Positions 1-6,381 of a DNA stretch of 18,339 bases are shown here, piece by piece. The notes under the pieces are model-generated. The model searched no databases. It saw only the letters and a program-made list of their open reading frames with translations, and was not told the DNA's origin. The stretch's first letter is position 1. Each line of letters starts with the position of its first letter. The stretch covers positions 1 to 18,339 of the forward strand of contig CAJQOV010000053.1 of assembly GCA_905480065.1 (NCBI GenBank). The letters run 5' to 3'. A program made the translations under genes and the position numbers. The stretch comes from an uncultured Gammaproteobacteria bacterium (GTDB taxonomy: Bacteria; Pseudomonadota; Gammaproteobacteria; UBA9214).

Positions 1-384
1 CGCGCCATCGAACCACGCTACGGACTTTGGACATTGCCGGCCGGATTCATGGAAAACGGCGAGTCCACAGTACAGGCCGCTGCGCGCGAAACACTGGAAG
101 AAGCCTGCGCAGAAGTCACCGATATGTCTTTGTATGGAGTATTCAGCATCCCGCACATTAACCAGGTCTACATGATGTTCCTGGCACGACTGGTATCGGA
201 TGATTATGCCCCAGGCGAGGAAACGCTGAATACACGCCTGTTCAGCGAACAGGAAATTCCCTGGCGTGAACTCGCCTTTCCGGTCGTCATCCGCACCCTG
301 CAACGATATTTTCATGACGTAAAACACGGTGTCTTCCCGGTATACGTGGAAGACATCATCAAACCACCGACGCGAACACCCTGA
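1..384 (+). CDS. Nudix hydrolase, 5'-truncated by window edge
   Basis: The reading frame is open from base 1, so the start lies outside the window; 127 residues are visible. A Nudix box is clear: G-FMENG-E, seven residues, then RETLEEACA. This matches GX5EX7REUXEEXGU except that the late Gly is Cys. From memory this substitution is common in the COG1051 (ADP-ribose pyrophosphatase-like) subfamily with the LPAGFMENGE opening. Such enzymes hydrolyse nucleoside diphosphates linked to another moiety, using metal bound by the box glutamates. The substrate cannot be read from the fragment. The stop is 11 bp before the next gene's first possible start, and all four genes to position 2680 are co-directional, suggesting one transcript. 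The family call is firm; the exact activity is not. Confidence 0.9.
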   Translation, partial: RAIEPRYGLWTLPAGFMENGESTVQAAARETLEEACAEVTDMSLYGVFSIPHINQVYMMFLARLVSDDYAPGEETLNTRLFSEQEIPWRELAFPVVIRTLQRYFHDVKHGVFPVYVEDIIKPPTRTP

Positions 385-398
385 CCAAGGAGAATGTG

Positions 399-965
399 AT
401 GGACAAATTCCTGCTAATCCTGCTGCCGGCCTTGTTGTGCATCTCCCTGCCAGTTGATGCCAGGGAAATAGACGGTGTCCCGATTCCTGATTCGGTCACT
501 GTTGCGGACAGCACCCTGCAACTAAATGGCGCCGGCATACGCAAGAAACTCTTCATGGATATTTATATCGGCGCACTGTACTTGCCGGCCAGGACGCCGG
601 ACAGCAGCGCCATCCTGACTGACACCGGCCCTGCCAGTGTATTGATGCATATCCTCTATAAGGAGCTCAGCAAGAAGAAGATCACCAACGCCTGGTCGGA
701 TGGCATGCGCGCCAACCTGACCACTGAGGAAATGCACTCGCTGCAGGCAACCCTGGACACCTTCAACACCCTGTTCATGACCGTCCACAAGGGCGACGTC
801 ATTCGCATCGACTTCATCCCGGGCAAAGGCACCGAGGTACGCATCAATAACGAATGGCGTGGCATTGTCGGGGATAACACCTTCTTCCGCGCCCTGCTGA
901 AGGTATGGCTCGGTCCTGAACCGGTCAGCAGCTCGCTGAAAGACGCCATGCTTGGCAAGGATTGA
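399..965 (+). CDS. Secreted chalcone-isomerase-like protein (Chalcone_3 type)
   Basis: This 188-residue protein opens with a signal peptide: Lys3, a hydrophobic LLILLPALLCISLP core, and likely cleavage after Val-Asp-Ala near residue 21. The mature part carries hallmarks of bacterial chalcone-isomerase-fold proteins: an N-terminal strand on the pattern VxVxxxxLxLNGAGIRKKLFxDIYIGALYLP, then KxITNAW, and FIPGKGTEVxxN near the C-terminus. Family members are periplasmic; their bacterial role is unsettled, and true flavonoid isomerase activity should not be assumed. Two starts are possible, GTG at 396 and ATG at 399. AAGGAG at 387-392 lies 6 nt from the ATG but only 3 nt from the GTG, so I chose the ATG. 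It sits inside the Nudix-to-yggS run. Confidence 0.85.
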   Translation: MDKFLLILLPALLCISLPVDAREIDGVPIPDSVTVADSTLQLNGAGIRKKLFMDIYIGALYLPARTPDSSAILTDTGPASVLMHILYKELSKKKITNAWSDGMRANLTTEEMHSLQATLDTFNTLFMTVHKGDVIRIDFIPGKGTEVRINNEWRGIVGDNTFFRALLKVWLGPEPVSSSLKDAMLGKD

Positions 966-980
966 TCAACAAGCATCTTC

Positions 981-1937
981 ATGCGCGGCGTTTTTCTGGA
1001 TGACCGGACAGTAACCGCAGGTGACCTGGACCTGGAGGCACTGCGTGCCACCCTGCCAGACTGGCATTTTGCTGGCATGACCGGCACAAGCCAGGTCGAA
1101 GAATATATCCGTGCGGCAGGGGTAGTAATCACCAACAAGGTGGCACTGGACAGAAGCTTGCTGGCCGGCGCCCCACGCCTGCGGCTGGTGTGTATCGCTG
1201 CGACCGGCGCCAACAATATCGATCTGCAGGCCGCTGCTGAACACGGCATCACCGTTTGCAATGTGCGTGGCTATGCCACAGCATCGGTCGTGGAACATGT
1301 GTTCATGGTCATGCTTGCGCTGGGTCACCGGCTGCATGAACATCGCGAGGCTATAGAACGCGGCGATTGGGGCCGCTCGCCGGCCTTTAGCCTGCTGGAC
1401 TACCCGTTTACGGAATTGGCCGGCAAAACACTGGGTATCGTGGGTTATGGTGAACTGGGCAAGGGTGTGGCCAGCGTAGCGAGGGCATTTGGCATGCATG
1501 TCCTGCTGGCACAACGCCCCGGCGGTCCGGCGCAGAGTGGTCGCATCCCGCTGCAGAGGCTGCTGGCCGAATCTGACGTGGTAAGCCTGCACTGCCCCCT
1601 CACTCCAGCAACGCATAACCTGATCGGCACCCCGGAACTGAAAAACATGCGCAACAATGCCTTCCTGATCAACACGGCGCGCGGCGGGATAGTCAATGAA
1701 GCAGCCCTGGCGGCTGCATTACGCAATGGTGATATCGCCGGCGCAGCGGTCGATGTTCTGAGCGAGGAACCGCCCCGGCCCGGCAACCCGCTGCTGGAAC
1801 CCGAAATTCCAAACCTGATCATCACCCCACACACAGCATGGGCCGGCATTCGTTCCCGCCAGGCATTGATCAGGGAACTCACCGCTAACATCCGGGCTTT
1901 TCTGGATGGTTCGCCACGCAATATGGTCCTGCCCTGA
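981..1937 (+). CDS. D-2-hydroxyacid dehydrogenase (glycerate dehydrogenase/hydroxypyruvate reductase-like)
   Basis: This 318-residue cytosolic oxidoreductase reduces 2-oxoacids or oxidises D-2-hydroxyacids with NAD(P). The Rossmann motif GYGELG lies at residues 155-160. The catalytic triad is visible: Arg234 in NTARGG, Glu263 in SEEPP and His284 in TPHTAWAG. Length is normal for the family. The motif set and the LLAxRPGG segment after the second beta strand resemble gammaproteobacterial glycerate dehydrogenases. At the usual acidic cofactor-selecting position I read Gln178-Arg179 rather than Asp or Glu, which could favour NADPH. No convincing ribosome binding site precedes the ATG. It lies 15 bp after the chalcone-isomerase-like gene and 29 bp before yggS. 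The family is certain; substrate is inferred. Confidence 0.9.
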   Translation: MRGVFLDDRTVTAGDLDLEALRATLPDWHFAGMTGTSQVEEYIRAAGVVITNKVALDRSLLAGAPRLRLVCIAATGANNIDLQAAAEHGITVCNVRGYATASVVEHVFMVMLALGHRLHEHREAIERGDWGRSPAFSLLDYPFTELAGKTLGIVGYGELGKGVASVARAFGMHVLLAQRPGGPAQSGRIPLQRLLAESDVVSLHCPLTPATHNLIGTPELKNMRNNAFLINTARGGIVNEAALAAALRNGDIAGAAVDVLSEEPPRPGNPLLEPEIPNLIITPHTAWAGIRSRQALIRELTANIRAFLDGSPRNMVLP

Positions 1938-1966
1938 GCGCCATAAACAACAGCGCTGCACCCGGG

Positions 1967-2680
1967 ATGGAACAGATACAGGACAACCTGGCTGTTATTC
2001 AGCGACGCATCCATGCTGCCGCCGCCAGCGCCACACGCAGTCCCGACACCATTCGCCTGATCGCGGTCAGTAAACACATGCCGCCCGAATCGCTGTCCAG
2101 GGCCATGGCGGCAGGCCAGTTCTGCTTCGGGGAAAACTACCTGCAGGAAGCAGTACAAAAGCAGGCGCAACTGCATGACGAACGCATCGAGTGGCATTTT
2201 ATCGGCCACCTGCAAACCAACAAGGCAAAACAGGCTGTCGGGAAATTTTCCTGGTTGCACACCATGGACAATCTCAAACTTGCCGACAAGCTGGCTGCCG
2301 CCATGGCGGGTACCGGCCTGATACTGAACGTGCTGCTGCAGGTTAATGTAGCAAATGATCCCGGCAAGTCCGGCATCCCTGCCAGAAACGTTTTGCACTT
2401 CGCTGAAGCCTTGCTTGAGGCGGAACATCGCGCCATCCGGCTATGTGGATTGATGACAATCGGTCGCCAGCATGCAAACAAGGATGAACGGCGCGCTGAT
2501 TTTGCCAGCTTGCGCAGGCTGTCCGAGTTATGCGGCGACCACCTGGGCAAGGAATATTTTACCGAGTTGTCCATGGGCATGAGTGATGATTTCGAGCTGG
2601 CCATACAGGAAGGCTCGACCATGCTGCGCATCGGTAGCGCCATCTTCGGGGCACGTCCGCCGGTCACACCAAAAGCATGA
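1967..2680 (+). CDS. yggS: YggS/PLPBP family pyridoxal 5'-phosphate homeostasis protein
   Basis: This 237-residue PLP-binding protein has an alanine racemase-like barrel fold but no known catalytic turnover. It buffers PLP and affects amino-acid and 2-ketoacid homeostasis. The Schiff-base lysine is Lys36 in LIAVSKHMPP. Other family motifs are FGENYLQEA, WHFIGHLQTNK, LQVNVANDPGKSG, the GLMTIG strand and the phosphate-binding LSMGMSDDFELAIQEGST region followed by RIGSAIFG. Full length is present. The ATG is weakly supplied with a ribosome binding site but fits the family N-terminus. It is the last gene of the co-directional run that begins at the window edge. In many relatives yggS sits beside pilT or proC; here its neighbours differ. 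Confidence 0.95.
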   Translation: MEQIQDNLAVIQRRIHAAAASATRSPDTIRLIAVSKHMPPESLSRAMAAGQFCFGENYLQEAVQKQAQLHDERIEWHFIGHLQTNKAKQAVGKFSWLHTMDNLKLADKLAAAMAGTGLILNVLLQVNVANDPGKSGIPARNVLHFAEALLEAEHRAIRLCGLMTIGRQHANKDERRADFASLRRLSELCGDHLGKEYFTELSMGMSDDFELAIQEGSTMLRIGSAIFGARPPVTPKA

Positions 2681-2727
2681 CGCTATGTACCTGTTTTTGA
2701 AGAGCGGTCTGCACCCGACCTGAAAGG

Positions 2728-2756
2728 TTCATCCATGGCACATATTCCAGTACAAT
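2728..2756 (+). promoter_or_regulatory. Predicted sigma70-type promoter for zapG
   Basis: TTCATC at 2728-2733 and TACAAT at 2751-2756 are separated by 17 bp. The -10 matches the consensus at five of six positions and the -35 at three. It lies in the 117-bp gap after yggS, 41 bp before the zapG start. Prediction from sequence only. Confidence 0.5.
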
Positions 2757-2797
2757 GGCGGGCTTGAATTTGTACCTGCCATACAAGAGGTCTTCAG

Positions 2798-3286
2798 ATG
2801 GTAATGCTTGACGGGCAAACATCCCTTTGGGTCATTGGGATACTGTGCTTGCTGATCGGTGCTGTGCTGGGATGCATGATCACCTACGCGCTGATGGCCC
2901 GGAATGGCCGCACCCATCAGCTACAGATAGAACTGAACCAGCTAAAAGACAACTTCAGGGACTACCGTGACCAGGTAACCCATCACTTCATGCGCAGCTC
3001 ACAACTGGTGCAGGAAATGACCCAGAGCTATCGTTCCGTGTACGAGCACCTTGCATCCGGTGCCCAACGGCTGTGCGGCGAGCTCGATCACGACACGCTG
3101 CAGGCCGTTGCAGCTGCCCGGCTGGACAATTCCGCACATGCCACCGGTGATACTGAAATCGACTACGACGATTACGCCGAACTGTCACGGATTCGCGATG
3201 ATATCGACGAATTGCTCGGTGAGTCACCACGCATTTCCGATCTGGATGCCAAACACCAAGCGGATGAGAAGTCACTGCAGCACTGA
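2798..3286 (+). CDS. zapG: ZapG/YhcB (DUF1043) inner-membrane cell-division protein
   Basis: This 162-residue protein has one N-terminal transmembrane helix (about residues 11-34, with the GAVLGCMITY stretch). A cytoplasmic helical coiled-coil region follows (about 40-95: QIELNQLKDNFRDYRDQVTHHF, SAQLVQ-like, YRSVYEHLASGAQRLC). This is the DUF1043 signature order. The family, studied in E. coli as YhcB, is membrane-anchored and connects cell division with envelope synthesis. The C-terminal part here is acidic and probably disordered. AAGAGG at 2785-2790 is 7 nt from the ATG; a second ATG two codons later is a weaker option. A promoter is predicted upstream. The gene converges on yjbQ with only 11 bp between stops, so no intrinsic terminator fits there. 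Confidence 0.88.
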   Translation: MVMLDGQTSLWVIGILCLLIGAVLGCMITYALMARNGRTHQLQIELNQLKDNFRDYRDQVTHHFMRSSQLVQEMTQSYRSVYEHLASGAQRLCGELDHDTLQAVAAARLDNSAHATGDTEIDYDDYAELSRIRDDIDELLGESPRISDLDAKHQADEKSLQH

Positions 3287-3297
3287 GCCGCGGAAAA

Positions 3298-3714
3298 TCA
3301 GTCGCCACTCACGGTAATCATGAGCTTGCGTTGCTGGCCTGCGTGACGGTGCTCCCAGAGATAAATCCCCTGCCAGGTGCCCAGTGCCAGGCGACCATCA
3401 CTGACCGGCAAGGTCAGGTCCGAGTGCGTCAATACGGTACGCACGTGGGCTGGCATATCGTCCGCCCCTTCATCCACGTGCTCAAACAAAGGATCGCCAT
3501 CCGGAACATGGCGTGACATGAATCGTTCAAGGTCGGCGCGCACCACCGGGTCGGCATTCTCGCAAAGCATCAGTGATGCGCTGGTATGCTGCAGGAACAC
3601 GTGACACAGTCCGGTCGTGATCCCGGACTGCTGCAAAATATCCCGTATTCGATCGGTAACCGGATAGCTGCCCCGTCCCCGGGTGGTTACCGAAAACACC
3701 TGCCGGGCAATCAT
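3298..3714 (-). CDS. yjbQ: YjbQ/UPF0047 family protein (secondary thiamine-phosphate synthase activity)
   Basis: This 138-residue protein shows the full set of UPF0047 motifs: LQHTSASLMLCENADP with His43, the DLERF segment, HVDEGADDMPAHVRT with conserved acids and His90, the LTLPVSDGRLALGTWQGIYLWEHR strand-turn-strand, and a C-terminal KLMITVSG strand. E. coli YjbQ has weak thiamine-phosphate synthase activity, but the physiological role of the family remains unclear. The start codon overlaps the stop of the upstream small gene as ATGA (3711-3714), a typical sign of translational coupling. It converges with zapG. The family assignment is firm; the enzymatic label is carried over from the E. 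coli protein. Confidence 0.93.
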   Translation of the reverse strand: MIARQVFSVTTRGRGSYPVTDRIRDILQQSGITTGLCHVFLQHTSASLMLCENADPVVRADLERFMSRHVPDGDPLFEHVDEGADDMPAHVRTVLTHSDLTLPVSDGRLALGTWQGIYLWEHRHAGQQRKLMITVSGD

Positions 3715-3950
3715 TTGCGGCCGCAGCTGCCCTGGTAAACCGACATTATCGATACCAGCTCGCGTAATACCTGCGCCTGATCTGCTTTATTCAGTCCTTC
3801 CATCCCCGGTACTGAACGGCCCGCCTGGAGGACCTCGATATACTCGGCGACCCTCTTGCAGCCCTGCTCGCACAGTTGCTCGACACAGCGCTCCACGCGC
3901 AGTTGCCGGCGGACCATGGGCTGTTCATGTCTTATAACCTGCGGTTCCAT
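3711..3950 (-). CDS. Small Cys-containing protein of unknown function, coupled to yjbQ
   Basis: This predicted protein has 79 residues, no signal peptide and no membrane segment. Four cysteines stand out: Cys22, Cys27 and Cys31 in CVEQLCEQGC, and Cys76 close to the C-terminus. The remainder looks helical, with a GLNKADQAQVLRELVSIMSVY segment. The pattern resembles small uncharacterised gammaproteobacterial proteins I remember only vaguely, so I name no family. Support for its being real is the 4-nt ATGA overlap with yjbQ and the coherent hydrophobic/charged periodicity. No strong ribosome binding site precedes ATG 3950; internal ATG at residue 12 is an alternative start. The closely spaced cysteines could bind metal, but that is inference. 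Confidence 0.65.
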   Translation of the reverse strand: MEPQVIRHEQPMVRRQLRVERCVEQLCEQGCKRVAEYIEVLQAGRSVPGMEGLNKADQAQVLRELVSIMSVYQGSCGRK

Positions 3951-4069
3951 AGGGGATTCCGGATTTCACACCTCGGTCACAGTTTCCGGCCTGACATCGT
4001 CCTATGCTGGAGACCGGCATCAGAACTAGCACTGATGATACCAGCTCTACCAGGCGGGTGAGAATCCAC

Positions 4070-4567
4070 ATGAACCTTCGATGCAAAATCAGCCCTATCA
4101 GTCTGTGTCTTTGTGCATGGCTGGCGGGTTGCGCCGCGTCGCCCACCGCACGACTCATGCCGGACAGCTACGATCATGCGCAGATACCGCCCGCCACCCG
4201 GTCATCTGACCACTACAGCGCCTGGATACCCTATAGCCGTGCGCCAACGGCGACGGTTGCGCAGGCGATGGTACATGTGGCACTGGGCGAAGCGCGCTTG
4301 CAGGCCGGCAAACAACTCTGTAACGCCAGCCTGCAGCCCGCGCAGGTGATGGGCATTGTAGGTCCGCTGCACATCCGGGAGACGCCTGACCAGGGCGGCC
4401 AGGCTTTCTGGTTCTACCGCATCAGCGTGCAGCCGGGCATGCACGGCTGCAGGGAGATCGATCAATCCGAGCAGTACCGCGCGCTACAGGGTAATTTGCC
4501 GGCGTGGTTACAGCTGAGTCCAGCCGTGGACACATCCCGGGCTGTCGGATTACTCGATCCACCCTAG
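4070..4567 (+). CDS. Predicted outer-membrane lipoprotein, unknown function
   Basis: I start this gene at ATG 4070, which gives a type II signal peptide: MNLRCK, a hydrophobic core, then the lipobox Leu-Ala-Gly-Cys at residues 18-21, followed by Ala-Ala. An earlier in-frame ATG at 4004 would add 22 residues and bury the signal peptide, so I rejected it. The mature part (about 145 residues) is not recognised. It has a central VALGEARLQAGKQLCNASLQPAQV segment and two further cysteines (in QLCNAS and HGCREI) that could form a disulfide in the periplasm. A Lol avoidance Asp at +2 is absent, so outer-membrane sorting is likely. It is monocistronic, diverging from the small protein-yjbQ pair and converging on yihY. 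Confidence 0.7.
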   Translation: MNLRCKISPISLCLCAWLAGCAASPTARLMPDSYDHAQIPPATRSSDHYSAWIPYSRAPTATVAQAMVHVALGEARLQAGKQLCNASLQPAQVMGIVGPLHIRETPDQGGQAFWFYRISVQPGMHGCREIDQSEQYRALQGNLPAWLQLSPAVDTSRAVGLLDPP

Positions 4568-4644
4568 CTCTCACACAGCACCGCAGTCTGACACAGGCCT
4601 GTATACAGCCGGAAACGCGTGCAAAGGGAACGATCGGTAAATTC

Positions 4645-4659
4645 CATTCGTAACGAATG
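4645..4659. repeat. Perfect 7-1-7 inverted repeat between convergent genes
   Basis: CATTCGT-A-ACGAATG is a perfect dyad in the 168-bp gap between the lipoprotein and yihY stop codons. There is no adjacent T-tract and the loop is too short for a normal terminator hairpin, so it is more like a protein-binding dyad or chance. Nothing else in this gap is recognisable. Confidence 0.4.
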
Positions 4660-4735
4660 TATCCCGCCGCCACCCTGCCCGTTCCTCAATTTTCCAGGTC
4701 GCAGCGGTCCTCCAGCGGCAGACCGGGTATGGGTG

Positions 4736-6118
4736 CTAGGTTGGTGCTGGCCTCGATTGCAGGGGATCGACCTCCAGCAAGGGATCCTGCTGCTCCACGA
4801 GCTTGCCGAGGGTCTGCTCCCCGAGACTGGACAACAGCGCGGCATCCGCCTCCTGCACCAGCCGGTCTACCGGCGCAACCGTGGCCAGCTGGTGCAGACC
4901 GAGGAATCGGCTCTCCCCGGCATTGCGCACCGCCGCCAGCAGCTTCACCAGTGAAGTAGTCTCTGGAGCATGCAATGGCAGGAAAATCGTGCCGTCTTGC
5001 TGCTGGACTTCCGCAAGATAACCGGCGTTAACCAGTACCTGCAACGTCCGGCTTACCGGCTCATCGGGCAAGTCGAGAAATGCGATCAGCTGATCCAGAC
5101 TCCATGCCGGTTTGTCGTGGTAGTGATGGTAGGCAACCAGGTACATGAGCTGCAAGGCCAGGCGTTCCCGCAAACGATTACTCAACACAAAACGGATACG
5201 ATGCAGGGTCATGTACTTCGGGTTTTGAACGAAGTAGGCAATTTGCGACCCTACCAGCAGGATCAGCCAGCTTAGATACATCCAGATCAACAACAGGATC
5301 AGGATTGCAAAGCTCGAGTAGATAGCTGCATATTTTGCAGAAGATGCGATAAATGTAGCAAATCCCCAGCCGGTAATTTTCCACAGTACCCCGGCCAGCA
5401 CGCCACCGACCAGCGCAGCCCGGAATTGCACATGCGTATTCGGTATCAGGATATATATGAAAGTAAAGGCAAGACACACCAGCAGGTAGGGCAACAGCCT
5501 GCCTGCATAAACGAACATGCTGCCATATGGCTCCACAGACGCAATGTGCGTTGCGAACCCGGTGTTCAGCATGGCTGCCGTTACACCTACTGCGCTGAAA
5601 ATCAGCACCGGACCAATCGTGATCACACTGAGATAATTGCTGAACCGTTGCGACAGCGATCGCAGACGATCAATCTGCCAGACAAAATTGAAAGCCGCCT
5701 CGATTTTCTGTACCAGTGCGATCACGGTGTATATCAGCATCGCAAAGCCGACAGAACCGAGCATGCCAACCTTCACATTCTCGACGAAACCGATAATTGT
5801 TTGCGCAAGCTCCTCACCGCCCGGACCGAGCGGCTCCAGAATGATATTGAACAGGTAGGACTCCAGCTGCTGGTGAAAACCGAAACCCTTCAGCACCGAG
5901 AAGCTCACGGCCAGCAACGGGACAATGGAAAGCAGCGTGGTATACACCAGGCTCATGGCACGGAGATTCAACTGCCCGCCAAGCAGCTCCCTCAGCAGCA
6001 TATGAATCACTCGCAGGATAAATACGACAAGAAGTCGCATACCCCTGAGATCACGCAGATCATCATCCCAGACGAACGCAGTCAGGCTGGTTAGCGGTTT
6101 TTTCAGTAGCGATATCAT
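4736..6118 (-). CDS. YihY/BrkB family inner-membrane protein with C-terminal winged-helix-like domain
   Basis: This 460-residue polytopic protein has the YihY/BrkB hallmarks: the SLVYTTLLSIVPLLAV helix (about 56-72), a helix at 118-136, one at 164-184, one at 205-226, GVLAGVLWKITGWGF (about 239-253), and YSSFAILILLLIWMYLSWLILLVGSQIAY (267-295). After the membrane part, residues about 310-460 form a soluble region. Its SLDQLIAFLDLPDEPVSRTLQVLVNAGYL segment looks like a winged helix, as in the longer YihY subfamily. The biochemical role is unknown; the old ribonuclease BN label for this family is wrong. I chose ATG 6118 because CAGGA precedes it by 7 nt; the frame stays open upstream to 6265 but that stretch is Pro/Ala-rich and non-homologous. 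Confidence 0.88.
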   Translation of the reverse strand: MISLLKKPLTSLTAFVWDDDLRDLRGMRLLVVFILRVIHMLLRELLGGQLNLRAMSLVYTTLLSIVPLLAVSFSVLKGFGFHQQLESYLFNIILEPLGPGGEELAQTIIGFVENVKVGMLGSVGFAMLIYTVIALVQKIEAAFNFVWQIDRLRSLSQRFSNYLSVITIGPVLIFSAVGVTAAMLNTGFATHIASVEPYGSMFVYAGRLLPYLLVCLAFTFIYILIPNTHVQFRAALVGGVLAGVLWKITGWGFATFIASSAKYAAIYSSFAILILLLIWMYLSWLILLVGSQIAYFVQNPKYMTLHRIRFVLSNRLRERLALQLMYLVAYHHYHDKPAWSLDQLIAFLDLPDEPVSRTLQVLVNAGYLAEVQQQDGTIFLPLHAPETTSLVKLLAAVRNAGESRFLGLHQLATVAPVDRLVQEADAALLSSLGEQTLGKLVEQQDPLLEVDPLQSRPAPT

Positions 6119-6381
6119 CTCGGCATCCTGCACATCAAGCAGCTGACGGAACAGTACCGTAGCAACCCCGGAAGTACCAGTTCCTGGCTTCGGGGAGGCT
6201 GCGGCAGGCCCGAATCGAGGCTGCTGCCCCGCTGCCCTGGTACACACCGAATCCATGGTGGCCAATCAGCCGCCATGCCCCGTCTCCACCGAGCACACCA
6301 GATCGGCGCACCTGGTTAAAGCTGACATACCTGGCGCCGATACTTTCATTTGCATACCCAATCGATCCGACAGGCAGACTA
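6119..6381. promoter_or_regulatory. Divergent intergenic region between yihY and the REC-GGDEF gene
   Basis: This 263-bp stretch must hold the promoters of both flanking genes. I see no strong -35/-10 pair. It contains the inverted repeat listed separately and duplicated ACCTGG hexamers at 6310-6315 and 6329-6334. The reverse frame is open through part of it but gives no recognisable protein. Confidence 0.5.
6302..6341. repeat. Operator-like 8-bp inverted repeat upstream of the REC-GGDEF gene
   Basis: ATCGGCGC (6302-6309) and GCGCCGAT (6334-6341) are perfect inverted copies, 32 bp between equivalent positions, about three helical turns. The distal arm ends 40 bp before the REC-GGDEF start. 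The geometry suits a dimeric regulator binding two half-sites on one face of the DNA, but this is inference. Confidence 0.35.

Noticed and set aside
656..1616. Long minus-strand ORFs opposite the chalcone-isomerase-like and dehydrogenase genes
   Set aside because: Antisense shadows of well-supported genes, with no recognisable domain.
6119..6265. N-terminal extension of YihY by 49 residues
   Set aside because: Open frame but Pro/Ala/Gly-rich and unlike the family N-terminus; ATG 6118 has a proper ribosome binding site.
6329..6356. Sigma-54-like TGGCGC...TTGCAT element before the REC-GGDEF gene
   Set aside because: The spacing is 12 nt where sigma-54 promoters need about 5 between the two blocks.
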